A DNA stretch of 64,000 nt from Cenococcum geophilum 1.58 (Eukaryota > Ascomycota > Dothideomycetes > Gloniales > Gloniaceae): assembly GCA_001692895.1 (NCBI GenBank), contig KV748195.1:434001-498000 (forward strand), given 5' to 3'. The notes under the pieces are model-generated. The model had not been told where the DNA came from, ran no database searches, and saw only the letters and a program-made list of their open reading frames with translations. Made by a program: the position numbers and the translations under genes. Numbering within the stretch: the first letter of the stretch is position 1; every line of letters begins with the position of its first letter. Positions 1-11,792 of this stretch are shown piece by piece.

Positions 1-1709
1 TATCCCCTGTAACCCTTATATCCCTATATAGTCTAATAATGTCGCGCGGTGTCGCTTCTAGCCTATTAAGGCTTGGGATAGCTGGCCTAGCCCCCTAGTA
101 TTAAAGGTAGGAAATGCTAAAAAGGCACCTACGCCCCCCTAGCTTATTGCTTATTATTTTTATTTATATAACCTTACGTATAATTGTTCCCGTAGCTATT
201 AAGCCCTTACCTTCTATCTCCTATATTTAATACAGTCTTCTCTCTCCTACGCCTTATATATGCTTTGGTGGCAGTTTACGCATTTTATTTAGTCTTAATT
301 TAAGTAGTATCTTATATTATAGGGGCCTGCATAGTGGCCGTAGCACACCTATACTACGTATGTGGATTAGGTATGTCCCTATTATACGCAGCAATAGCAT
401 TATTTTAGGCGTAGTCTATAATTATAGAGCCTTATATTGTATATAAGGCCGTTTATAATTATTCCTTTTTAAATAAGGAGTTTTTATATTTCTAGTGTAT
501 GTGTGCTAACAATAAGGGAGCTATATGTTTGTCTAGCGTCTCCCTAGTAAGTCTCTGGCAACCTTTATATTCTTTTATTATTCTTATTATTTACTTAGTT
601 TACATTTTCCTATTAAAGCTATTAGATTTAGGTGATCTTAAGTCCTAGTATAAGGCGTTCTGTTTATCTTACTATCTTCTATATAATTGCTATATTGTCT
701 ACCTAGCGTCCCCTTTTTACCTTAAGGCTTATAGGGACTACTAGGACTTTAACTAGGTAATCCTTACGAAGTACTTTTATGCCAATACGTTCTCCTAGCC
801 TATCCCCTACCCTTATAGCTCGTTCCTTTACCTATTAGTCCTTTAGGGTAACTCTAATATCTCCACTTCTAAGGTATTAGACTATAACAGCGTTATAAAC
901 CTCTTTGCGGATTTTTATAAGGACTTCTGTTTCTAATTATCCCCTAAGCCCCTCTACTTTTTTTATATTTGGTTATATTATAATTATATACCCGGTTATT
1001 GTCTTAAGGGGGGTAAGTTCCCTATACTGTGGAAGCGTAGCTATAGCGGCCTAGGTACGGTTCGCCGGTAAGGGGGGGTTTTATTTATTTTTAATTTTAC
1101 TTAACCATTAGAGGATTTAATTAAGGGTTTACTAAAGGGGCGCCTAAGGTTCGCTAGACTAGCGGAGCCATTCTACTAGCTATATTAGATCGTTATAGCT
1201 AATGGTTACTCCCCCGCAATTCTAGGTACTAGACGCGTCTAATAGGCTTTATATTTTATTAGATACCTTCTTAATAAAGGTATTTCCGCTTTATAGTATA
1301 GTATTCGCCTATCTTTATTATAGAGGGCTATTGCTAGGCGTAGTTCTGGCGGTCGCGCGCGAGTACAAACCACCGTCATTTAGCGTGTGCCTCCCCTACA
1401 ATATATGCATCTCAGGGGGATTCTTTGGGTGTTTTACAGGGTTCTTTTAGTTGGTTTTAGTCTTTTTTAGGCCGGATGTAGCAAGAGCTCCTTCGTAAAG
1501 AATTAATTAGTTTTCTTAGCTAATACTTAATTATAAATGCAGCTAAATGCTAATACTTAATTATAAATACGGCATTTAGCGCTAAATGCTAGTACTTAGT
1601 AATAAATGCCACATTTAGCTGCTAAATACTAGAAAATGCTAGAAATGCTAGAAAATGCTAAAATGGTAGAAAAGTAAAATTAGATGCTGGTAAATTTTTT
1701 CCTAACGTA
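1..1709. other. Unidentified RIP-mutated repeat DNA
   Basis: AT-rich, TpA-dense DNA with no intact gene. A plus-strand frame around 720-1070 reads protein-like for roughly a hundred codons with only TAG/TAA-type interruptions, which suggests a mutated transposon or repeated gene, but I do not recognise a family. From about 1320 to 1500 the sequence is richer in CpG and looks less mutated. Confidence 0.5.
1519..1672. repeat. Short imperfect tandem repeats
   Basis: Two to three imperfect copies of a roughly 33-bp unit with the core GCTAATACTTAATTATAAAT, followed by short GAAAATGCTA-type units. They end just left of the Copia insertion point. Confidence 0.5.
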
Positions 1710-1714
1710 GTATC

Positions 1715-1908
1715 TGTTGGTAACATAGGGTAAATCGCCAATACTACTCAAGTAGATATAGTGATAGAAAAGCTTGTTATATTAGATAGGGGCGGGTAAG
1801 GAACTTAAGGTTCCTCACCGCGCTAGTGCCACGATGGCACGTAACGGCAAGTTGCCTCACATAACGGCAATTTGCCGCACGTAAGGGCAAATTGCCTCAT
1901 TCCCGACA
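1715..1908 (-). repeat. Copia 3' LTR
   Basis: 194-bp direct repeat of 7458-7651, TG...CA ends. It contains three spaced palindromes of the form GGCAA-N-TTGCC. Confidence 0.93.
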
Positions 1909-4900
1909 CTGGCAACTCTTCTTTTTATAGTTGCTATCTATATATAAATAGACCGTATATAATAATATAATAGTAGGTAGAATATAGCAGACTTTGGCAG
2001 GTAATACGTCTTATTCTACTAACCTAGACTTCTACTAGCTAATCATAATTTTCCATCCCCAGGATAGAAAATCGCTATTAGCTCACTTACCACTAGCGCC
2101 TTAGCGGCCCTCGCCGTATCTTCTACTCCCTCTTAACCTAACCTTTAACTCGCATATGTAGAGTATTTATATTAACAAACGTCTCTAGTGCCTTGTTTAG
2201 GTTTGCCTTTATTATTACATCTACTGGGTTATCTTAGCCATTAATTTATTAAATTTTAAAAAGTTTTTAATACTTATAAGATTACTATAGTGCCATAATA
2301 TTAATTATAAGGCGCTTCTTCTTTATAGTACTAAGCTTAACTAAACACTTATAAAGGGAATATAAGTTAGTATATATAATTATAGGGATAACGGGGAGTT
2401 TAAGTCAATCTGTAATTATCTTTAAGGTAGTTTTAATTGCAATTACTATATTAACTCCGCCGACTATTCCATATATCTCTAACGCTAGAACGCTTTAAGT
2501 AACGCGCTTACTTTTAGTTAAGCTCTAATAGATAAGGTTACTATAGATCGTAAAGTTACTCTCTCTAGTAGATTTGTTCGCGATAATAATCTTATATCCT
2601 AGCTAGAAGCTAAAATCTTTATTATTTATAAACGATCTATTAATAAATATAAAGAGCTTAGTGGTAGGAAGGTTAATAGGCATATAGAGCAGTCCTCGGT
2701 TAAGATGGTTTATTTACTAAAAGAGGCGCTTATTTAGGGCAAGGACGTCCTCCTTAGTTAGTTCTTAGTATTAAGCGGCAACAGAGAAATTAAAGGAAGC
2801 CTTAGGTTAGTAGATAAAAGTAATATAAGCTTTATAAGCGCGTTACTCTACATATCCTTACTTTAGAGACTTAATATTAATAGCGTCAATCTTCTTACCT
2901 TAACCCTTCTGGCGTAAGGAAATGGAATCCTTGTTTAGGGAGAGGATATATCTATTAAAGAGTAATAGTGTTTTTAAATTAAGTCTTTCCTTCGGCTTTG
3001 CTATAAGATTTGCCTTTACTAGCTTATCTTCTTTAAAAGCTAAGAATTAGTCGTCTCTTAAAATAATTATATTATTAGTTTATATACCAACGATTCTAAA
3101 TAGGGTTCCCGTAGTTATAATAAGGAAGCAGGGATTAAATATAAAAGTGGTTATTAAAAGCTTCTCTTTATAGTGTTTGCTATAAGTAGCCTACTAATAG
3201 GTTCCTGCCTCCGCGATTCCATATAATAGCTTAAGCACGACTATAATTATATCCTCAGGATATTAGTGGCGAATTTGCTTTGGAAAATATGCTAATATTA
3301 AGCGCTAAAGGTGCATCTCTAATTAGGTGTAGGCTTAAGTAATATCTCGTAAATAAACTGCTATTCCGTTCTTTATTAAGGAGGAAGCTAATATAACAAT
3401 GACTCGTTAACTAGCTCGTTGTATTATTAGAGATTACATAAGAATTATCTCCTTACTATTATCGTTGTAGCCTTAGATAATAAGCCTTAATTTCTTAAAT
3501 AGGGCGTTAATAGCTTTACCCTTAATCTCGTTAACCATTCTTAACTTAAAGATGCAAACTCTATCAAACTTAGTAAGGTTATATTTCTCAAATTTAAAGA
3601 CTCCTCTCGTAATAAGACTGTTGATCTCCTATTTGTCAGATGCTTAAAAGGGAGCTCCTAGAGTTATAATACGGCCTTCCTTTTAGAGCTATTTTATAAG
3701 CTTAAAGTTAGCCTTCTCTTTAGCTGTTATAAAGGCCATTAATAACTCGTCCCTACTCTTAATAGCGGTAACGAGTTGTTCTTTAAAATTAATAAGATAT
3801 TAGCGATTTCGTAATCCCTTTGGGCGACCTCTACCGCGTCGTGGTTACGGTATATCTACTACAATTATATTAGGACCATAGTTGCCTTCTAGGGTATATT
3901 AATTATAGTTCTTCTCTGGGGTATCCTCTAGGGTATCCTATAAAGGCTTAAGACTATTATCCCTATAGTAGGGCTTAATAACGGTTAAGCGAAATTAAGT
4001 GGGTCTATAGGGCATCTAGAGAGTACAAGTTTAACTATTAATAGCAATAAGCGTATATAGGCCTAACCAGCCCCCTTTTTTACGCTATACCCGTACTTTA
4101 GATTAGAGTAGCAGATCTGTTATAATTAAGGTATTTAAACTGTTTTTTATTCTTAGTACGTTGTTAACCTAATGCGTGGCGTAGATGCGGTATACTTCCT
4201 TTATTACCTTACAGATAGCCTTAGCTTGTTACGTAATAGATAGAGATAGTAGAGAATTATTAATTATTTAAGGGTAGGCGCTAAAGACTAGCAATGTAGG
4301 TATAAGCCTATCTGGGCCAGTAGAATCGTTAATAGCCTTAACAGCTATCTATAGGATAAGCTCTTCGCTAGCGCCCTCTAGTTCCAAAGAAATAATCTTA
4401 TATACTTGGCGTAATGGCGTGTAATATTGTTTTACTTTTCTAATACTATTATATGCCTTAATAGGGACTTCCTTAACCTCGATTTCTATTGCCTTTACCT
4501 ATTACTAAAACTCTATAAATAAGAAGTTCCTCCCTATGTTATAAATGACTTAATTAGGTGGTCCTAGGTAGATATTAATCTAGTATAATTAAAGAGTATC
4601 CTATACGTTCCTAGCTAATATATCCTTTAAAAAACGTACGGCTTAGAAGGAGGTTAAGAGGTTAATAACCTAAAGTACTGGCTTGCCGCTAAGATATATA
4701 ATATTAATAATAATATAGAAGTTAAAGTTATAGTTATCTTTAAGGGTAAACTTAAATCGGCTAGGGGACTTCTGGTTTATTTAGTAGTAATAATAGTACT
4801 TTATAAAATACTTAATCGTCTTAACCTTAACCTTATAACCTACTCGTTAAAGGACCCTAAGTAGTTAGTAAACGGATAGGTGGCTAAAACGACGGTGTAG

Positions 4901-7457
4901 TTAACGTAGCTCTAACTTAGTTAAGTGGCTCTAAGCAATACTTCTTTCTGGCTGTTAAAGGAGTAACTAAGGGTAACCCTACTTGCGTATAACGGGCACC
5001 TAATTATCTCTCTGGATAAGTATATTCTTAAGGTTATTAAGCTTAACACCTAATTTATCTATATCTTGGATATAAAATAGAAATAGGGTATTTGTAGGAA
5101 TAATGTGGAAAGTAATATATCCTAATGGGGTTTAGACTTTAATTGTGCTAAGAGAGATTATAGTACCCTTACTAAAGCGAATTATATATTAGCCTGCTGT
5201 TAATTAGTTAATTTAAACAGAGCTATTAAGCTGCTAAAGAGCTTAAATTTAGGGTTCTCCTACTATAGATACTCCTGCGGCTCTAGTATCTAGCATAATA
5301 CTATAGAAGACGTTTGCCGAGTATCTGTCGTTAAAGGAGAACGCGGAACTTTCCTTTAGCTTATTAAAGATATCTAACTTTATAATAGAATAGAGCGTAG
5401 ATTAGTTATTAAGGACAGCGACGGTTTATATACTATTTACCTTACTATACTCGGTAAAGTATTGGTTAAAAGAGTAGTCCTTAATTTCTATATCTATAAG
5501 GAGCTGTTCGGCCTTATTAGCCTTATCCTTAAGATCTTCTTCGCCTTTATATTAAACTAGGAAGCTTTAGAAGTAGGCTATAGTAACCTCTTAGTTTCTA
5601 ACGTTTCGTGCGCTCTAGTGGAACTTATTATATGCCTCCTTTTATCTATTAAGGGGGTGCCTAGTTAACTAGTAATTTAGCTTCTTATAAATATAGCACT
5701 TCCTTTAATAATTGCTCCGAAATGAACCTCTATAATTACCTTGTAGTTAACGTTAATTATACCCTTTACCGTATCCCCTACCGCGGCTACTATATATTTA
5801 ATTGGTCTAGTTATAATTATATTAGTTAGTTGGGTTAATTAAAGTAGGTTAGGGTTAGGTGTTAAATTGCTATACTTTTTAAGAGCGTAGAGCTATGCTA
5901 ATAGAGGATCTTAATTGGGTATATACTTCTTCGTAAGTGTTTATAGGATTAAAGAGAGTAAGGTTATATTCTTTAACACCTTAGTATACGCTAATGATTT
6001 AATTACGTAGGCTAAAGTCCTCTTAATATAATTTGGATAAACTATACTAAATCGTCTAAAGTTAATTAAAGAGCTTTTAAAGATAATCAAGCCGAGAAAC
6101 ACCTAGGTTTATAGCAATGATTCTTAGAAAGGTAGTCTCTCTCTACTCCGATATATACTACTACTTATTCTCTTCTATTTTAAAGTAGCATCTTATCTTA
6201 TATATTATTCGGTTAAAATTATATCCTTTTTCTGCTAGATGATTATAATAGAAGGTACTAGTGCGGCCCTTAAGTATAACGGAATAGGTGTTATAATATT
6301 AGTTAGGTTCTAGTTTAACCTTCTAGCAACAGTTATAAAAGATACGCAGCTTTAAATTAAGGATATTATATAGTTCCCCGCTAAACCTCTTCTCCTAGTC
6401 CGAATAGAGCTTTATAAGCTCTATAAGCATCTTTAAGGTGCCTTTAAGCAGTATTAGGCCACATTAAAATTGCATTAGAGATTAAGGTAGGGATTGCTTT
6501 ATAGGCTATAGTGGAGATATAGAGCCTAATGGAATACGGCGTAGTACCTAGTCTTGCTCTAGTAGAGTTTAAAGGTTATTAAATCGCGAAGCAAGGGGGT
6601 CTTGCGCTTGCTCTAGAGTAATGAAATTAGAACATGTCTCTGTTAGTATATTGTTTAGATTCTATTATAAGTTAAGCTTCCTTATAGTGCGTAGTTAGTG
6701 CTTAATTTCTTATAGAGTCTATTTATACTCTTCTTTTATATTAATAACATACTTCTAAATATTATCTCTAATAGCGCCCCTATCTATAGGGATAAATACT
6801 CTGTTCTCCCAAAGGAAGTTACGGAAGTCTTATATGATAACCTTTATCGCGAGAGCCTATGTTTTCTTTATCTATCCGATAAAGTCCTCCTTTATATAAT
6901 ACTAAAGCACAGTGTTATTATATTCGCTGTCTTTATAGTATACTATACAGTATAGTAAGAATCTATTTAGGTCCTATTATTTAGCATTTATAGGGTTAAT
7001 ATCTTTATGCTATATCTCTGGGTTAATATCCTTCTCGTACTTCTTTGGGTAGGTTAACGCCATAATTGGTGTAGAATTAATAGGGTGTCGTACGTCGAAG
7101 GTAGGTAGGGTTTTCGGTTTTGTAGAATCTCGTAGGTTTGCTGTTAAAAGGTAGGTAATTTAAGATATTATTTAACGCGTTTTGGACGTTAATTTAGGAC
7201 CCTAGGTTTAGTAATACTTCTAACCTAAAATACTCAACCAAATCTTTGTAAACGCAATTGTTCTATATAATAGACGCAACTTGGTATCTCCTAGTACTTA
7301 GTGATACTTCTATTACTAGTTTTCCGTAAGTTTAAGGTAGTACAGTATCGCCGGGATCCATTCCATATAAGCGCATATAGCACCCCTATACGAGACTGTC
7401 TCTTCTATTAAAAACCTTACTATTCTATAGTTAACTATGTATTTAACTACTGATTAG

Positions 7458-7651
7458 TGTTGGTAATATAGGGTAAATCGCTAATACTACTTAAGTAGAT
7501 ACAGTGATGGAAAAGCTTATTGTATTAGATAGGGGCGGGTAAGGAACTTAAGGTTCCTTACCGCGCTAGTGCCACGACGGCACGTGACGGCAAGTTGCCT
7601 TATATAACGGCAATTTGCCGCACGTAAGGGCAAATTGCCTTATTCCCGACA
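7458..7651 (-). repeat. Copia 5' LTR
   Basis: 194-bp direct repeat of 1715-1908; it is the 5' LTR because the coding sense is minus. Followed by the GTATC duplication. Confidence 0.93.
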
Positions 7652-8209
7652 GTATCTATAAATAGGTTTTAAACCCTTTAGTAATATTCCTTACCCCGCT
7701 TATTACGCCTTATAAATTATAGAAGTAAATTAATTTATAAAGAAAATAGAGGAACTATAATAGTTCCTTACTAACGAAATAATATAGGCTTAATCTGTCT
7801 ATAAAGCCGTAGTAAATAAGAAATAAAGCCTAGCACCAGCCTATTAAATTAGTAACTTCGTCTAGCTAGATATAAGAAATCTAAATATAAAACCCCTACT
7901 AAGAAGCTTAATTAGAAGAATGCTGGCCCTTATAAGATTAAGAAGGTTGTTTTCTCTTACGCCTACTAGTTAAAGCTTCCCAATACGGTTAAAATCCACC
8001 TTATATTCTATAGGTTAGTCCTCCGCCCTACTACCCCTATATTAGACGCCCTACCTAAACAGATATAAGACCTTCCCCTACTAGTTAAAGTAGATAGTAA
8101 GAATAAGTACTTTATTAAAAGAATTAATAATATTAAGTATAATAAACGGAAACGTTAGTATATATACCTTATAAAATAGAGAGGCTTTACATTAGCATTT
8201 TATTGGGGT

Positions 8210-8480
8210 GCCAAGATCCTAGAGGCCTCCTGACAGGATTTTGACTTTCCTAGAGGTCCTGATCGTCCTAGTAGGCTCCTGGCAGGCTCCTAGCAGGATT
8301 TTGATTTTCCTAATCGTCCTAGTTGTCCTGACAGGCTCCTGGCAGGATCTTTGATTTCCTAATCGTCCTCTTACGGTCCTGTCAGGGTCCTGACAGGAAA
8401 CTAGTATTTCCTGATCGTTCCTGACAGGCTCCTAGCAGGATCTTAATTTTCCTAATCGTCCTGTCAGGTTCCTGACAGGA
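8210..8480. repeat. CCTGACAGG minisatellite
   Basis: Imperfect tandem units built on TCCTGACAGG/TCCTGGCAGG alternating with GATTTTCCTAATCGTCC. Related units reappear at 9725-9915, so the two arrays bracket the GC-rich tail. Confidence 0.85.
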
Positions 8481-8489
8481 TACCCCTAA

Positions 8490-8640
8490 GCGACACCCCT
8501 CCCACCCCCCCCCCCCCAAAGCGACACCTCCTATGCACCCCCTCAAGACACCCCCCATGCAGACCCTCCTCCCACTGTGATACCCCCCCCAATGGGATAC
8601 CTCCCCCCTAATGCGACACGACCTATGTGCGCGTACGCGC
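8490..8640. repeat. C-rich polypyrimidine tract
   Basis: About 150 bp with one strand very rich in C, including a run of 13 C near 8505 and repeated GCGACAC/GATACC boxes. No coding sense seen. Confidence 0.8.
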
Positions 8641-8799
8641 GACACACAGTGCTATCGGTCCCGCTATATTCCCGATAGCTACACGTGCCTCTGCTAAGTT
8701 ACCCCTTTGCAGTCACCCATTTCTTTACCTTCCTTACATCCTCCCTTTAGGAGGCACCTAGAACGGCACCAGCAGAGGACCGTCGCCAAAACCAGGACG

Positions 8800-9420
8800 A
8801 CCGTCGCCAGAACAGACGACGTTACAAGACTACGACAACTTTCGAAACCAGCTAGCGAAGACCACGAACGATTCAATTGATCGATTAATCGATTTGATAT
8901 TAGCCATTACCGAATCGTATCAAGGCCTCCTAGGGAGGCCCCTAACGACTACCGTTCGAATGTACAGCTAGCGAACGGCCATAGAGAACGAACTGGATCA
9001 ATTAGAGCCTCGATCCGGGCCGACCTCTCCCCGAATTAAATCAGATACTAACACAGGAGGCAGGTAGGTAGGTAGGTAGGCAGGCAGGTAGGCAGGCAAG
9101 TAGGAGGGACCGTCGTCAGAACCAGACGATAATCGTTCGAACGACCAGCCAGCGAACACCACGATCGATTCGATCGATCGATCGAATCGAACCAGAGCCT
9201 CGATATCAGCCTATTACCGAATCAAATCGAATCAAGGCCTCCTAGGGAGGCACCCCAGACGACCACCGTTCAAATGTACAGCCAACGAACGCCCATGGAG
9301 AACGATTCGAATCAATACAATCAATCGCAATCGAATCAAGCAGAGCCTTCGATCGGGCCGACCTCTCCCCCGAATTACAGATACAGACAGGTAGGATAGA
9401 CAGGTGGGCACGACAGGCAC
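8800..9420. repeat. Two tandem ~312-bp units with CAGG/TAGG simple repeats
   Basis: Two direct units share, in order, AGCGAAC-ACCACGA, an ATCGAT-rich stretch, GAGCCTCGAT, ACCGAATC, the palindromic AAGGCCTCCTAGGGAGGC (at 8922 and 9234) and CCGACCTCTCCCC. Each ends in CAGG/TAGG simple repeats (about 9059-9103 and 9388-9480). The same block, more mutated, lies in inverse orientation at 58440-58840 inside element H. Confidence 0.8.
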
Positions 9421-9724
9421 AGGCAGGCACAGACAGGTAGGACGGGCAGACAGGCAGACAGGCAGGCACTAGGCCTAGTTAGGAAATCAGCACACGGCCG
9501 GCGGATCATCGGGAACACCGCCGATCGACGATTTGGAGCCTCCGCGAGAGGCTCCTTAGTCGATCGCCCGACGCCCGAGTAGAGCTCCATGACAGACACA
9601 GGCGGTAAACAGGAGAGATTGATTTGGATTATTTAGATTATATATAATTAAATTAAATTTATATTTTTTGACTAGCTGCAAATACTGGAGTGTTAATATA
9701 CCTTATTTTTTAAATCTAGAATTT

Positions 9725-9915
9725 TTATTGTTGTCCTGATGGTCTTAATGGTCCTGATAGTCCTGATGGTCCTGGAGGTCCTGGAGGTCCTGGAGGTCCT
9801 GGTGGTCCGGGCGACCTCCTGACAGGTTCCTGACAGGATGCCGAGTGTGAGTGTCTCCTGGAGCTCCTGACAGCCCTGACAGGAGCTGTTAGGAGCTGTC
9901 AGTACTGTCAGGAGG
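9725..9915. repeat. GGTCCTGATGG/GACAGG minisatellite
   Basis: Tandem 9-12 bp units of GGTCCTGGA, GGTCCTGAT type passing into CCTGACAGG and its reverse complement GAGCTGTCAG, so parts can fold back on themselves. Confidence 0.8.
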
Positions 9916-10059
9916 CATAAACATTTTGCTGATGTACTAAGCCCTTATAGGAACCCGTTAACTCTATAGGACTTATATAAGCTATAGAAAACTTTTATAA
10001 ACTCCACCTAAAACTACTATAGCCCTATCTCGCAAAAGCTTAAGTTTAAAGGGGGATAC

Positions 10060-10419
10060 TGTTACGGGATACCCCCGTAACACCTTATATACGTCTACCT
10101 ATTTCTACTAACTTAGTAATTAAAGACTAACTGCGAAATAGCAATCTAATAGCAATCTAACGGCAATCTATGGCATTCTGCTATATTCTGCTAAGTTCTA
10201 CTAAATTCTACTAAGTTCTACTAGGACTATAACCTAAACCCTATTTTACCCTATACACGTATTAACTAAGCAACTAAGTTAATAATATATGCCCATTCTT
10301 CCCGTTTTCCTACCTTCTTTTCTTACGTAACGTTTTAACCTTATTATACAGTTTATATATATAGCTTAATAATATCTACTTTGCTATATATTATTATCGC
10401 TTATACTTACTTCGTAACA
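10060..10419 (+). repeat. Gypsy 3' LTR
   Basis: 360 bp starting TGTTACGGGATACC and ending TTCGTAACA, preceded by the polypurine run AAAGGGGGA. No second copy in the window. Confidence 0.75.
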
Positions 10420-11366
10420 ACTAACTCTTATATATAATATTTTAATATATAATGGCAACCATATATAAATAACTACTATAGTGCGTAACGCTGCCCGTAA
10501 GTATTTTAAGAGAACTTTAAAACTTACCTAATAATAATATAAAAAATAAATATAACCCTAATCTATTAAATATTCTATTAGGCCTAAAGAACTTACTAAG
10601 GGTATTTTTAAACAGGTGGGCTAAAGTCCTTATATAGAACTTAGAATATAATTATATAATTAATTTAAAAAAAAAAGGTAAATAGCTACTAAATCATCCT
10701 ATTTATAACCTCTTCTATAAAGAGCTTAAGATCCTATAGGAGTACCTTAATAGCTTATTAGAGAAGGAGTAGATCTAGCTTAATAAGTTACTAATAAGCG
10801 TACTAATCCCCTTTGTTTTAGAACTAGATAAAACTATAAGGCTATATATAGACCATTACGGCCTTAATAGGATTATAATTAAGAACCGTTACCTATTACC
10901 GCTAGTTAATAAAATACTAAATCAACTATTTAGGGTAAAGATCTCTATAAAGCTAGATTTATAAGACGCCTATTATAGGCTCTATATTAAAGAAGGGGAT
11001 AAATAAAAGACCACTTTTAAAACCTAATATAGCTACTTTAAGTATCTAGTAATGCCTTTTAGGTTGGCTAATACGTCTATAATAATCTAGTTATATATCT
11101 ATAAGGCCCTAAAGGGACTAGTTAACTATATAATATATTATCTATTTAGATAACAATCTAATCTACTTAGAAGATATAAGCTAGCATAAATAGCACGTTT
11201 ATAAAGTGCTAGAACGCTTAAATAAATAGGGCCTCTACATTAAGGCGTTAAAGTATATTAAGTTCCTAGATTATATTATAACGCCTATAGGCGTAGTTAT
11301 AGACCTAATATAAATATAGATAATCTAAGAATAGCTAGAGCTAGAGAGCTATTAGGATATTTAAGT

Positions 11367-11792
11367 TGTAACGGAACCTTATAGTAGGAACTACGGTGGG
11401 TTCTGTTAATAGGCTAGGTATATAGGAAATGCAAAGATAGTAGTTAATAATGTAATAACAACTAGTAGAGTGGTTGCCTAATAGATTAACTTTAATTATA
11501 TTTTAAGAATTACTATAAGGAAGGAACTATCTAGGTAGGGACTAAGGGTCCTTAAATATATAACCGTACTCCTATAAAATCCTCCTTATACGTAATATAC
11601 ATATTATATATATTATACGTATNNTANACCGCGTANNCTGCGTATACTGNGTATAACATTATATAACTCGCTTACTATTCTTTATTATATAGTTCCACGG
11701 GTTCCATTCTAGACTATATTTATATTAACTAACTAGCTTTTTCTAACTCTTCTCTAAGTAGTTATAATATTATACTTAAAGTGTCCGTAATA
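11367..11792 (-). repeat. Gypsy A LTR, left (3')
   Basis: 426 bp, starts TGTAACGGAACC and ends GTCCGTAATA. Pairs with 18987-19412. Confidence 0.92.

Larger units (their letters stand above)
1715..7651 (-). mobile_element. Ty1/Copia LTR retrotransposon, broken fossil
   Basis: Two 194-bp LTRs (TGTTGG...CCGACA on the plus strand) bound a 5.9-kb element, and GTATC is duplicated at 1710-1714 and 7652-7656. Minus-strand reading shows Copia landmarks in order: the protease-region signature TPLGYITFH around 5050-5170, and the RNase H end with CLVKLSTTKKKRL and INGQDNP around 2170-2420. The gene order puts gag near 5.4-7.1 kb and integrase and reverse transcriptase between. A short purine run (minus strand) lies beside the left LTR, as expected for the 3' end. 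Both LTRs and its own target duplication are present, so it is whole in extent but broken by many transitions. The LTR differences (about 14) are all transitions, so they reflect RIP and cannot date it. Confidence 0.93.
7657..10419 (+). mobile_element. Ty3/Gypsy chromovirus, 3' part only
   Basis: Plus-strand reading at 7840-8030 matches the Gypsy integrase C-terminus (GPYKIKKVV, then IHPIFYRLVLRP), and 8090-8190 looks like a degenerate chromodomain (motif YIYLIKQRG). A long non-coding tail (8210-10050) rich in minisatellites separates pol from the polypurine run GGGGGA and the 360-bp 3' LTR. The 5' part and 5' LTR are missing; the left break falls at or near the Copia insertion. Broken, with many mutations. 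That the tail belongs to this element is an inference from position. Confidence 0.75.

Noticed and set aside
9059-9480. CAGG/TAGG repeats considered as telomere-like or CRISPR-like
   Set aside because: Unit is 4 bp and irregular, with no spacers and no TTAGGG; simple repeat only.
8382-9599. Several small minus-strand frames in the minisatellite region
   Set aside because: Arise from GC-rich tandem repeats; they are not shared between repeat units in a coding-like way.
10060-10419. This LTR as the 5' LTR of Gypsy C
   Set aside because: It is preceded by a polypurine run, and the Gypsy C sequence after it begins almost at reverse transcriptase with no gag, so it fits better as the 3' LTR of the element to its left.
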